A program made the position numbers and the translations under genes. Below, piece by piece: positions 6,980 through 15,212 of a stretch of DNA of 22,293 nt (its first letter is position 1; each line of letters opens with the position of its first letter). Below the pieces are notes generated by a model, which worked only from the letters and a program-made list of their open reading frames with translations, made no database searches and was not told the DNA's origin. This DNA is from Bacillota bacterium. GTDB taxonomy: Bacteria > Bacillota > Clostridia > Acetivibrionales > DTU013. The stretch lies in the NCBI GenBank assembly GCA_023439545.1, contig JAEXNT010000008.1:1-22293 (forward strand), in the 5' to 3' direction.

Positions 6980-7411
6980 TCACTTTCCGTTAACCAATTT
7001 CGCACCGCATTTTGAACATTCCTGCTCGAACCAATTGTTTAAATTGTTGCATTTTTTGCAGTAATAAGCTTTTTCCTTTTTCTTCGCCCATTCTTCCATG
7101 CCCGTTTTTTTCATCTCTTCCATATCGGCAGGAACCTCGAGGTGATATTTATAGCCGTCGTCATTTATGAAACCATTCAACATGTCGCATGGATAATCGG
7201 CGCATTCAATACAGATTTTCTGGCCTTTCGTTCTGTTGCACTGCTTTATCCCGCATTCTGTACACCATTTTATCGTCCTGTCTGATCTGCATCCCTCACA
7301 ATACATGGGAATTCCATTTTGGTCGGTTACGGGATCGTTTGCTGCGGCTCTTTGGTAGACCCCGCATCCGCCGCAATATAACCCGCAATATCCAATCAGC
7401 ATTTCATTCAT
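6980..7411 (-). CDS. Cys-rich DUF3795 family protein
   Basis: The 143-residue protein opens with GYCGLYCGGCGVYQRAA, the signature of DUF3795, a widespread uncharacterised family in anaerobes. It carries many further Cys pairs (YCEGC, WCTECGIKQC, CIECADYPC), and the C-terminus adds a separate zinc-ribbon-like CKKC...CSKC pair. The cysteines suggest metal binding (zinc or iron-sulfur); no enzymatic role is known to me. It is a single gene on the opposite strand to its neighbours. GCGGAGGAAG sits just before the ATG and a good promoter lies at 7460-7488. No terminator hairpin is obvious after its stop. It separates the A+T-rich cassette from the two-component system and probably belongs to neither. 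Confidence 0.85.
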   Translation of the reverse strand: MNEMLIGYCGLYCGGCGVYQRAAANDPVTDQNGIPMYCEGCRSDRTIKWCTECGIKQCNRTKGQKICIECADYPCDMLNGFINDDGYKYHLEVPADMEEMKKTGMEEWAKKKEKAYYCKKCNNLNNWFEQECSKCGAKLVNGK

Positions 7412-7459
7412 GACTTCCTCCGCAAAAACATTCGTCTCGACACTGATTCATTTGACTTG

Positions 7460-7488
7460 AATATAACCAATCTGTGCTAAATTGTCAA
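7460..7488 (-). promoter_or_regulatory. Sigma-A promoter for the DUF3795 gene
   Basis: Read on the minus strand, TTGACA (7488-7483), a spacer of exactly 17 bases and TATATT (7465-7460) form a near-consensus promoter. It lies about 50 bases upstream of the DUF3795 start codon. Confidence 0.7.
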
Positions 7489-7583
7489 CCGTGAATATCA
7501 TTAAAATTTATCTATAAATCTGCCGAAATATAAAGTAGCTAATAAGATATTCAAAAAGTAAATTGAAAGAGCAGAGGTTAATT

Positions 7584-9500
7584 GTGGGCCTGAAAAAATA
7601 TTGGGTAAAAATCAGTTCAAAGTGGCGAATACTGCTTGTGATTTCAGTTCCCGCCCTGATGCTTTTTGGCCTGGCCGTCATGTTAACGCAGGGCTCGGCC
7701 GTTACGGACAATGGCAGGGCTGATCTGTCGGGCATCGACTTTCGTCATAATAAGGCGGTTGCATTGGATGGACAGTGGGAATTCTATTGGAACAGGCTGC
7801 TTATGCCGGAAGCTTTTATCTCGGGACAGAAGCCTGAGATGGATTCGTTCATGAAAGTTCCCGGAGTGTGGGCCGGCAATACCGGTACAAATTATGCACG
7901 TCAGGGTATCGCCACATACAGGCTGTCGCTTTACTATCCGTCAACATTGAAAGACCCTGCTCTTCGCATTCAAAATGTAGGTAATGCTTATAAATTATAT
8001 GTCAATGGACTACTTGCCGAAGAAGTCGGAAGCTCGTTGGGCGACAAGGTAAACGGCAAAAACGATGATAAAATAGCTATTATCGATTTGCCGAAGGATA
8101 CGCAGAAGCTTGAACTGGTTTTTCAGGTGGGTAATTTGAATTGCGCCTCGGGAGGTCTTCGCGCTGCCCCTGTGTTTGGATCAAAGCAGGCATTGGAACG
8201 GCAGAGAATGATCATGTTAATCCTGCAGATGCTCTTCATCGGCGGCGCGTTAATATTTGGGATTCATTATTTTTTTCTGTTTTTCCTTCAGACTAAAAAC
8301 AAGACAGCCCTGCTTTTTGCCATTTTTTGCTTAGTAACGGTTTTGCGTTCGCTTATATGGGGTGAAATTCCTCTGCAGATTCTCTTCCCCGACGTATCCC
8401 CGGAACTGAGGATGTATATAAACTATTCGACGGGCTATAATTATGTGGCGATTGTGATTCTGTTTATTCACAGTATCTATCCTTTGGAATTTAATAAAAA
8501 AGTAATGGCCTTGTTCCTGCTTCCAAGCCTGGTCTTTGATGTTTTCCTGTTGATTTCAAGGCCGCAGGCTATGACGTTTTACACAAATTACGTGTATATT
8601 CTTCTGCTTTTACAAATGATTTTCACTTTAATAATACTGATGAAAGCTGTAATACGGAAGAGAGACAATGCAGTTTTAATGTTCTTCGCCATTTGCATCC
8701 TGATTTGGGCTATGAATGAAGATATCATCAATTACATTTTTATTGGAAGCATCTATTTATCATGTATGTTTTTATTCGGTAATTTTGCCGTAATTCTTGC
8801 AGTATCATACGTTCAGGCGAGACAGCAGGCCATGATCCACAAAAAGCTTGTTCTGTACAATGAAAATCTACTGGAGTCTGACAGATTGAAGGATAGAATA
8901 ATGGCAACGGAAATGTCGTTTTTACAAGCTCAGATCAAGCCTCATTTCCTTTACAACGCGCTCAGCGCAATTGCCAACGTGTGTGAAAAGGACGAGAAGC
9001 AGGCAGGTAAACTAATTCTCGATCTGGCAGTATATTTAAGAGGCAGCCTGGAATTCAACAATCTTGACAAAATGGTGACTATTGAAAAAGAGCTGGAGTT
9101 TATCGATACCTACTTTCACATCGAGCAAGCGCGTTTCGGGCAAAAAATACGACTGCAAAAGGAGATTGAAATACCTTTGGATGTGCAGATACCGGTGCTT
9201 ATACTCCAGCCTCTGGTTGAAAATGCCGTCAGGCATGGTATTTCAAAAAAGCCCGGCGGTGGAAGCGTAACGGTGCGGATGATGCAAAAGGATGATAACA
9301 TCGGAATTGAGATTGAAGACGATGGCGTCGGCATAGACAGCGAAAAGCTGGCGTCACTTCTAGACGGATCTGGCATGAGTCAGGGAGTTGGACTCCTCAA
9401 TATCCATAACAGGCTCCTTAAATTGTACGGAAGCGGCCTTGAAATCAGCAGTGAATCAGATCATACCCGCGTAAAATTATGGATCCCGGAGGCTCGATGA
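7584..9500 (+). CDS. 7TMR-DISM sensor histidine kinase of the LytS/YehU (His_kinase) class
   Basis: About 638 residues. The N-terminus has one membrane segment (about 17-36, ILLVISVPALMLFGLAV), then an outer domain of about 160 residues with LDGQWEFYWNRLL, typical of 7TMR-DISM extracellular jelly-roll domains thought to bind carbohydrate-like ligands. Seven predicted membrane helices follow (about 205-405), then a cytoplasmic kinase: the H box QIKPHFLYNALS with phosphoacceptor H454, the N box QPLVENAVRHG (N547), and the glycine-rich EDDGVGID and GVGLLNIHNRL. The start is chosen as GTG at 7584 because AGAGG lies 6 bases upstream; an in-frame TTG at 7563 has no ribosome binding site. The stop overlaps the response-regulator start (ATGA), so the two are translated as a pair. 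No clear promoter was found in the 170 bases upstream. Confidence 0.9.
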   Translation: MGLKKYWVKISSKWRILLVISVPALMLFGLAVMLTQGSAVTDNGRADLSGIDFRHNKAVALDGQWEFYWNRLLMPEAFISGQKPEMDSFMKVPGVWAGNTGTNYARQGIATYRLSLYYPSTLKDPALRIQNVGNAYKLYVNGLLAEEVGSSLGDKVNGKNDDKIAIIDLPKDTQKLELVFQVGNLNCASGGLRAAPVFGSKQALERQRMIMLILQMLFIGGALIFGIHYFFLFFLQTKNKTALLFAIFCLVTVLRSLIWGEIPLQILFPDVSPELRMYINYSTGYNYVAIVILFIHSIYPLEFNKKVMALFLLPSLVFDVFLLISRPQAMTFYTNYVYILLLLQMIFTLIILMKAVIRKRDNAVLMFFAICILIWAMNEDIINYIFIGSIYLSCMFLFGNFAVILAVSYVQARQQAMIHKKLVLYNENLLESDRLKDRIMATEMSFLQAQIKPHFLYNALSAIANVCEKDEKQAGKLILDLAVYLRGSLEFNNLDKMVTIEKELEFIDTYFHIEQARFGQKIRLQKEIEIPLDVQIPVLILQPLVENAVRHGISKKPGGGSVTVRMMQKDDNIGIEIEDDGVGIDSEKLASLLDGSGMSQGVGLLNIHNRLLKLYGSGLEISSESDHTRVKLWIPEAR

Positions 9501-10366
9501 CAATGACGATGAAGATTGCGGCGGTAGACGATGAAACACATGTACTGGAACGGTTTGAAAGAATGGTTTCAGTTAGAACGGAGCTTGACCTGTGCGGTTT
9601 GTTCGAAACGGGAGAACAGCTTCTTGCTTATTTGAAGGATTATCCGCTTCATGCAGTATTTCTGGATATCGAAATGCCGGGCCTGAATGGCCTGCAATTA
9701 GCTGATCAGATACAAAACCTGAATGAAAATATTGATATCATTTTTGTCACCGCTTTTAACCAATATGCAGTGGAGGCTTTTGAATTGCAGGCGGTAGACT
9801 ATATTATGAAGCCCTTGACGGAAGAAAGACTCGGTAAAACCATACGGAGGCTGCTAAAAACGAACAGAACTGCAGCACGCCCGGGAAAACCATTCATACA
9901 ATGCTTTGGCGGGTTTGAAGTGTTTGCGGACGGAGAAGCAATGACGTGGAAGAATTCGAAAGCAAAGGAAGTATTGGCGTTTTTGGTACATAAAAGCGGA
10001 GTGCCGGTCGGGTGGGAAAAGATAGTGGACGCTGTCTGGCCGGACTTTACTTCCGAAAAAGCCCAAACGAACTTTCATGCAACCACCTACCTGCTGCGAA
10101 AAAGATTGGCTGAAGCCGGATTATCCCGGATTCTTGAAAGCGTGCGCGGAAATTACAGGATCATAATGGATAAAGTCGACTGTGACGCCTATCGGCTCGA
10201 GGAAATGCTTAAAACGAACCGGATGAAAAGGAAAGAAGACTTTTATCTGCTTGAAGAACTGGTGCAAAAGGGGTATATGGAGGCCAGCGGGTACGACTGG
10301 GCCTACCCGAAGGCTGCCGAGCTTGACGCTCTGTGCAGAAACGCCATGGCTGGGTCTAAAAAATAA
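9497..10366 (+). CDS. Two-component response regulator, REC + SARP-type winged helix
   Basis: The 289-residue protein has an intact receiver: acidic D11/D12, phosphoacceptor D57 in VFLDIEMPGLNG, T85 in FVTAF and K105 in IMKPL. From about residue 135 a DNA-binding winged helix of the AfsR/DnrI (SARP) type follows (FGGFEVFADGEAMTW, KAKEVLAFLVHKSG, VDAVWPD, TYLLRKRLAEAG, GNYRI). Only a short remainder of a BTAD-like region comes after it. This matches the REC-SARP regulator class known in Firmicutes. LytS/YehU-type kinases more often pair with LytTR regulators, so the pairing is a less common variant. The ATG at 9497 overlaps the kinase stop and has CCGGAGG 7 bases upstream; an in-frame ATG at 9479 lies inside the kinase gene and is less likely. 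Targets may include the genes that follow, which is inference. Confidence 0.9.
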   Translation: MTMTMKIAAVDDETHVLERFERMVSVRTELDLCGLFETGEQLLAYLKDYPLHAVFLDIEMPGLNGLQLADQIQNLNENIDIIFVTAFNQYAVEAFELQAVDYIMKPLTEERLGKTIRRLLKTNRTAARPGKPFIQCFGGFEVFADGEAMTWKNSKAKEVLAFLVHKSGVPVGWEKIVDAVWPDFTSEKAQTNFHATTYLLRKRLAEAGLSRILESVRGNYRIIMDKVDCDAYRLEEMLKTNRMKRKEDFYLLEELVQKGYMEASGYDWAYPKAAELDALCRNAMAGSKK

Positions 10367-10422
10367 TAAATCCATGAGAATATGGTATGAATTGCGAAAG
10401 CCAATGAAACGTAAGACTTTCA

Positions 10423-10466
10423 GAGAAGTGCCCCACGGGAGAAACCGCTCCTGTGGGGCGCTTCTC
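10423..10466 (+). terminator. Strong hairpin after the response regulator
   Basis: GAGAAGTGCCCCACGGGAG and CTCCTGTGGGGCGCTTCTC form a 19-bp stem, with G-T wobbles only, around the loop AAACCG. Only a weak T-rich tail (CATTTATGGTT) follows. It lies 57 bases after the stop of the REC-SARP gene and should end or attenuate that transcript before the small receiver gene. Confidence 0.75.
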
Positions 10467-10533
10467 ATTTATGGTTCATTTAGGGTCATTGTTTTATCAT
10501 GAAAAGAAAGCTGGTAATAGGGGCGGGGACCGT

Positions 10534-10899
10534 ATGAAATACATCATTGCCGATCCGGATATACAAAACGGTAATGAACTGAAAAAAATCCTGGACGGCT
10601 ATGAAATGCTTGAATTTCAGGGAAACTTCACGTTTCTGGAGGCCTTTGAAGAGGGTACGAGCAGAGAGCCTCCGGACTTAGCCTTTATAAGGATGGACGG
10701 GGTTGGAATGAACTCTTTCAGGCTGGTTCGCGAAATCCGTGAGAGAAACCGAGCCTCAAAAGTTATTTTAGTAAGCAGCCATAAGGAATATGCGGTGGAA
10801 GCTTTCGAGTACGGGGCCGACGGTTTTTTGTTAATCCCTTTCGACAGGAAAAGAGTCAAACGTTTGTTGCAAAGATGGTATGAAAAGAGAACGGATTAA
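10534..10899 (+). CDS. Stand-alone degenerate receiver (pseudo-receiver) protein
   Basis: The 121-residue protein has the whole receiver fold and the spacing of strands and helices, but key phosphorylation residues are gone. R53 (AFIRMDGVGMNS) stands where the phosphoacceptor Asp should be, S81 replaces Thr (VILVSSHKEY), and I101 replaces the conserved Lys (FLLIPFD). Only part of the acidic pocket (D7, D9) remains. Its strand 5 region EYAVEAFEYGAD closely resembles QYAVEAFELQAVD in the REC-SARP regulator upstream, so it may descend from such a regulator. There is no output domain. It could act as a phosphorylation-independent partner or decoy; this is inference. GGGGCGGGGA is a weak ribosome binding site before the ATG, and earlier in-frame starts overlap the terminator. 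The SLH gene begins 68 bases later, so the two may be co-transcribed. Confidence 0.78.
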   Translation: MKYIIADPDIQNGNELKKILDGYEMLEFQGNFTFLEAFEEGTSREPPDLAFIRMDGVGMNSFRLVREIRERNRASKVILVSSHKEYAVEAFEYGADGFLLIPFDRKRVKRLLQRWYEKRTD

Positions 10900-10967
10900 A
10901 GCAGTTTAGGTAATTGGATATGTAGAAGACATGAAAAAAGAGAAGTGAAAGCGGAGGAGAAATCATT

Positions 10968-13900
10968 ATGAAACAGTTTTCATGCAGTCGAAAAGTATTA
11001 TCAATCATGCTCATGCTGGTATTATCAATGGGTCTTGTTCAGTTTAGCGTACCGCTGACCGCATATGCAGCAACGAGCTATACCGCCGGTACTTACAATG
11101 AACTGGCTACTGCCATAAGCGCTGCCAATGACGGCGACACAATCAATATTACTGCCGATATCGTTGTAAACGCCCAGTTGACGATAGCCTCTTCCGTTAC
11201 GATCAACGGAAATGATCATACCATTTCCGTGCCGCAGCCCGGACTTTTGGAATCAGGTTTGCTAAATCCGAACGGTTCGAGGTTTTGTGTGTTTTTTATC
11301 GACGGTTCCGGCAAGACAGTCACATTGAATGACATGACCTTGTATGGCGGAGTATACGGCGAGCAAGTTGCTGCGCGAAGCAATCGCTATTTCGGCGGTG
11401 CTGTCGTCGTCAAATATGGAAGGTTGAATTTATATAATTCAACCGTTTCAAGGTCTGGAGGTGTGGATGCCATCAGCGGTAACCAGTGTGCGGCCGGAGG
11501 AATCTGCAATGAGGCAAATGGTGTTGTGTTTATCAGTAACTGTAATTTCAGCCGTAATGCCGCCTCTTTTGGCGGAAGCTTTGTTAACTATGGAAAAATG
11601 TTTATAGAAAACAGTACCTTTAGTGAAAACAGGAGTTTATCCAGCGGTGGAGGTGGCGGAGCAGGTCAAAATAATGGAACATTGTATATAAATAACTCCA
11701 CCCTTTCAAACAACAACAGCACTGAGCTTGGCGGCGCGATCAATGATTTGTCCACCGCATACACCTACATACTAAATAGTACATTTACCGGGAATGTCTC
11801 ATACAACTCAATTTACGGCGGCGGCGCACTTCGAGGAAGCAGTAACACTGCTGTCATCAATTGCCTGTTTGCGTACAACTATGACTATGTGGGCGGCACG
11901 CTTAACCTAAATGATATTGCCATTTATTATGGAGGCTATGCAAACACCTCTTCGTACTACTCAATGTATCAAAGCATTAATAAATCCGGCACTGGAAACA
12001 TGCGATACAACGGTAATATGAACGGTTCGGACAATTCTCTTTTTGCCGGCGGGATTTATACAAAGGTTATGGCTGCAGATGGTACAGAGCTTAACGTTGG
12101 ACAAGTGTATCGGCCATTCTTATGTAAACCGACAGGAACAGATACCTCTGTCATTCCTCTAAAAACGGGAAGTCAAGCACTTGGCGGAGGATGTGACACA
12201 GCGTTCTTTGCAGATCCGGGTTTCCCCGAAGTGGGCTATTACAATGGAAGTACCAGTTCGTGGCAAATGATTACCGGCGCCCATAACACTGTACACGAAG
12301 TTACAACTGACCAGACAGGCACAGCAAGGGTAAACGCCGTCGGTGCAACGGAGCTTTTAGAGAGCAGTCTGCACATGGTAAAGCTGAAATATTACGATGC
12401 GGCTACCTATGGTCCGGTTAGCGGTATTTCGATATATGGAGATAACTACATGTCGGGTGCAAATGCTACAATAAGTGCCAATCCGAATAGTGGATATTTG
12501 TTTAGGGAATGGAAAAATGTATCGGACGATTCTACTTTTTCTGATAACAATCCTTATACTTTTAACGTGACAAGCGATGTATATATTTACCCGACTTTTG
12601 AGGCAGGCTATACGATAACTTTTGACGGAAACGGGAGTACCGGCGGATCTATGGCAGCCCAAACCATAGCGAACGGAGGAAATTTTACCATACCATCCAA
12701 TACATTTACAAAAACAGGCAGCATCTTCAACGGTTGGGCAGCAAGCGGCGCAACTACCGGAAGCTATGGCGACGGCGATACAATCAACAATGTCACAGGT
12801 AATATAACGCTTACGGCGCAGTGGCTTGCGGTGAACTATTCGATCTCTGCATCTCCACTTACTTCGTTCGGCTCGCATGAAACACCGTATAGCCAGCCCG
12901 CGGAGCAAACAGTTACGGTCACAAATACCGGCAATCAGAGTGTAACGCTGTCCCAGCCCACTTCCACGAATTACATAATAGGGACGCTTTCGTCAACAAG
13001 CCTTCCGACAAATGGAAGTACGGCAACCTTTACGATACAGCCCAAGGCGGGTTTGGGTGTTGGCAATCACGATGAGACCATCGCCCTTAATGGCAGTAAT
13101 GGAGCGACTACTACAATCGACGCGGAGTTTATCGTAACATCGGCGGCGCCGGTTTATACGATTTCTGCATCTCCACTTACTTCGTTCGGCTCGCATGAAA
13201 CACCGTATAGCCAGCCCGCGGAGCAAACAGTTACGGTCACAAATACCGGCAATCAGAGTGTAACACTGTCCCAGCCCGCTTCCATTAATTACATCATAGG
13301 GACGCTTTCGTCAACAAGCCTTCCGGCAAACGGAAGTACGGTAACCTTTACTGTACAGCCCAAGGCAGGTTTGGGTGTTGGCAATCATGACGAGACCATC
13401 GCCATTAATGGGAATAATGGCGCGACAACTTCAGTCGGTGCACAGTTTATCGTAACAGCGGCGGCGCCGGCTTATACGATTTCTGCGTCTTCACTTTCTT
13501 CGTTCGGCTCGCTTGCAGCACCGTACATCCAACCTGCGGCGCAAACGGTCACGGTCACAAATACTGGCAATCAGAGTGTAACGTTGTCCCAGCCCACTTC
13601 CACAAATTACATCATAGGGGCACTTTCGTCAACAAGCCTTCCGGCAAATGGAAGTACGGTAACCTTTACAGTACAGCCCAAGGCAGGTTTGGGGGTTGGC
13701 AATCACGATGAGACCATCGCCATTAATGGGAGTAATGGCGCGACTACTACAGTCGACGCGCAGTTCATCGTAACTGCGGCGCATTCAAGTGACAACGAAA
13801 CTGATTCCACACCAACCGCACCTTCCGCTCCGCCGGCTTCCGGCGTCGATATCATAGTCAACGGAAACAGGGTAAACGCAGGTACTGCATCGGATTCCAC

Positions 13901-15089
13901 AGAAAACGGCAGATCGGTTACGACAGTGACCGTTGATCAGCAAAAGCTTGAGCGGAAGCTTGCAATAGAGGGTAACAATGCGTTGGTAATAATTCCGATC
14001 GATTCTGATTCGGATAAAATGGTAGGACGGCTCAATGGCCGGATGATCAAGGATATGGAGGAAAGGCAGGCTACGCTTGAGCTTCGGACCAAGTCGGCAG
14101 CCTATACGCTGCCCGCTTCGGAAATCAATATAGATGCGGTTTCTGCCCAGCTCGGCAAAAATCTGACGCTTTCAGACATAATCGTTCTGATTGAGATAGC
14201 CTCGCCGACCGACCGGACAGCGACGGCGGTGAAGAGTGCCGCCAGGAACGGCGGTTTCTCGTTAGGCGCACCTGCAGTCGATTTCAATATCAGCTGCGTA
14301 CATAACGGCAAAACCGTGGATTTATCGACCTTCAATACCTATGTAGAAAGAACCGTAGCAATACCCGAAGGAGTCGACCCCGCGAAAATAACCACAGGCG
14401 TCGTGGTGAATCCGGACGGTACGGTGCGTCATGTTCCAACGAAGGTTACCCAAGTAGACGGCCGGTATCATGCAGTAATTAAAAGCCTGACAAACAGCAC
14501 ATATGCGATAATCTGGCATCCGGTCAAGTTTTCCGATATGGGGTCCAACTGGGCAAAGGCTTCAGTAAATGATATGGGCTCCAGAATGGTAATTGAAGGG
14601 GTCGGAAATAACAAATATGCTCCGAACAGGTTCATAACCCGCGCCGAATTTGCCGCAATCGTCGTCAGAGCCCTGGGGTTGCCTCCGGGAACAGGCAGCA
14701 ATGATTTCAGGGACGTCGGCTCCTCCAAATGGTATTGCGGGTATATCAAAACTGCGAGCGCGTACGGTATTATCCAAGGGTACAATACGACGGCATTCGG
14801 ACCTGATGACAGGGTAACCCGTGAGCAGGCAATGACAATGATTGCAAGGGCAATGAAAATAACCGGTTTAAAACCGGAAATGAAAGACAGTGAAATAAAC
14901 CCGCTTCTTTCCCGGTATTCAGACGGAACGGCTGTTTCTGATTTTGCCAGGACAAGCATAGCTGCTTGCCTGAAAACCGGCATCATAACAGGCAGAAGCA
15001 GCAGTGCGATAGCGCCGAAGGACTTCATAACCCGTGCGGAAGTGGCGGTTATAGTCCAAAGGCTGCTGCAGAAATCCGGTTTGATCTAG
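10968..15089 (+). CDS. Large secreted SLH-anchored surface protein with beta-helix and tandem repeats
   Basis: This protein of 1373 residues has a signal peptide (MKQFSCSRK then a hydrophobic run ending near AYAA, residue 35). Residues about 40-330 hold repeated N-S-T-F...GGA-type turns (NSTFSENRS, NSTLSNNNS, NSTFTGN), typical of right-handed beta-helix/Pmp-like repeats. Two InlB-like repeats follow at about 470-545 and 548-623 (ITFDGNGSTGGSM, FNGWAASG). Three near-identical 106-residue Ig-like repeats (624-938; TVTVTNTGNQSVTLSQP) are followed by a Pro/Ser/Thr linker and a region of about 200 unassigned residues. Three C-terminal SLH domains (from about 1187, 1246 and 1313; RAEFAAIVVRAL, REQAMTMIARAM, RAEVAVIVQRLL) should bind pyruvylated secondary cell-wall polymer. 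The likely role is adhesion or substrate binding. AGCGGAGGAG precedes the start. A hairpin at 15154-15212 ends the transcript. Confidence 0.9.
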   Translation: MKQFSCSRKVLSIMLMLVLSMGLVQFSVPLTAYAATSYTAGTYNELATAISAANDGDTINITADIVVNAQLTIASSVTINGNDHTISVPQPGLLESGLLNPNGSRFCVFFIDGSGKTVTLNDMTLYGGVYGEQVAARSNRYFGGAVVVKYGRLNLYNSTVSRSGGVDAISGNQCAAGGICNEANGVVFISNCNFSRNAASFGGSFVNYGKMFIENSTFSENRSLSSGGGGGAGQNNGTLYINNSTLSNNNSTELGGAINDLSTAYTYILNSTFTGNVSYNSIYGGGALRGSSNTAVINCLFAYNYDYVGGTLNLNDIAIYYGGYANTSSYYSMYQSINKSGTGNMRYNGNMNGSDNSLFAGGIYTKVMAADGTELNVGQVYRPFLCKPTGTDTSVIPLKTGSQALGGGCDTAFFADPGFPEVGYYNGSTSSWQMITGAHNTVHEVTTDQTGTARVNAVGATELLESSLHMVKLKYYDAATYGPVSGISIYGDNYMSGANATISANPNSGYLFREWKNVSDDSTFSDNNPYTFNVTSDVYIYPTFEAGYTITFDGNGSTGGSMAAQTIANGGNFTIPSNTFTKTGSIFNGWAASGATTGSYGDGDTINNVTGNITLTAQWLAVNYSISASPLTSFGSHETPYSQPAEQTVTVTNTGNQSVTLSQPTSTNYIIGTLSSTSLPTNGSTATFTIQPKAGLGVGNHDETIALNGSNGATTTIDAEFIVTSAAPVYTISASPLTSFGSHETPYSQPAEQTVTVTNTGNQSVTLSQPASINYIIGTLSSTSLPANGSTVTFTVQPKAGLGVGNHDETIAINGNNGATTSVGAQFIVTAAAPAYTISASSLSSFGSLAAPYIQPAAQTVTVTNTGNQSVTLSQPTSTNYIIGALSSTSLPANGSTVTFTVQPKAGLGVGNHDETIAINGSNGATTTVDAQFIVTAAHSSDNETDSTPTAPSAPPASGVDIIVNGNRVNAGTASDSTENGRSVTTVTVDQQKLERKLAIEGNNALVIIPIDSDSDKMVGRLNGRMIKDMEERQATLELRTKSAAYTLPASEINIDAVSAQLGKNLTLSDIIVLIEIASPTDRTATAVKSAARNGGFSLGAPAVDFNISCVHNGKTVDLSTFNTYVERTVAIPEGVDPAKITTGVVVNPDGTVRHVPTKVTQVDGRYHAVIKSLTNSTYAIIWHPVKFSDMGSNWAKASVNDMGSRMVIEGVGNNKYAPNRFITRAEFAAIVVRALGLPPGTGSNDFRDVGSSKWYCGYIKTASAYGIIQGYNTTAFGPDDRVTREQAMTMIARAMKITGLKPEMKDSEINPLLSRYSDGTAVSDFARTSIAACLKTGIITGRSSSAIAPKDFITRAEVAVIVQRLLQKSGLI
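12837..13781 (+). repeat. Three direct 318-bp in-frame repeats inside the SLH gene
   Basis: Units start at 12837, 13155 and 13473, exactly 318 bases (106 codons) apart, each opening with Y-[ST]-I-S-A-S. Units 1 and 2 are identical over more than 100 bases near their start (from CTGCATCTCCACTTACTTCG), while unit 3 differs more in that stretch (SLAAPYIQPAAQ instead of SHETPYSQPAEQ). Protein-level wording (TVTVTNTGNQSVTL, TFTVQPKAGLGVGNHDETI) suggests an Ig-like fold. The pattern shows recent duplication or gene conversion. Confidence 0.93.
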
Positions 15090-15153
15090 AGAATAAATAA
15101 GAGAAAATGTGTTTTCAGGGTCCGAACTTATTTCAATTGGAGAGCGCTTAAGC

Positions 15154-15212
15154 CATAAAGCAGAGGGACGGTTTGCTTCCGTTATGGAAGCAAACCGTCT
15201 CTCTGCTTTATG
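15154..15212. terminator. Convergent two-way terminator overlapping the 3' end of the AraC gene
   Basis: The arms 15154-15180 and 15186-15212 are 27 bases each with a single G-T wobble and a GTTAT loop. The right arm codes, on the minus strand, for the last residues of the AraC gene, whose TAA (15184-15182) sits in the loop. The hairpin therefore lies between convergent genes and can stop the SLH transcript from the left, and probably also the AraC transcript from the right. A strong T-run is lacking on both sides. Confidence 0.8.

Noticed and set aside
12837..13781. Regular repeats as a possible CRISPR array
   Set aside because: Units are 318 bases with no spacers, in frame inside one ORF, and encode a protein repeat.
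14468..15028. Minus-strand ORF of 186 codons opposite the SLH domains
   Set aside because: It is a reading-frame shadow: no ribosome binding site and no recognisable protein features, while the plus strand encodes clear SLH domains.
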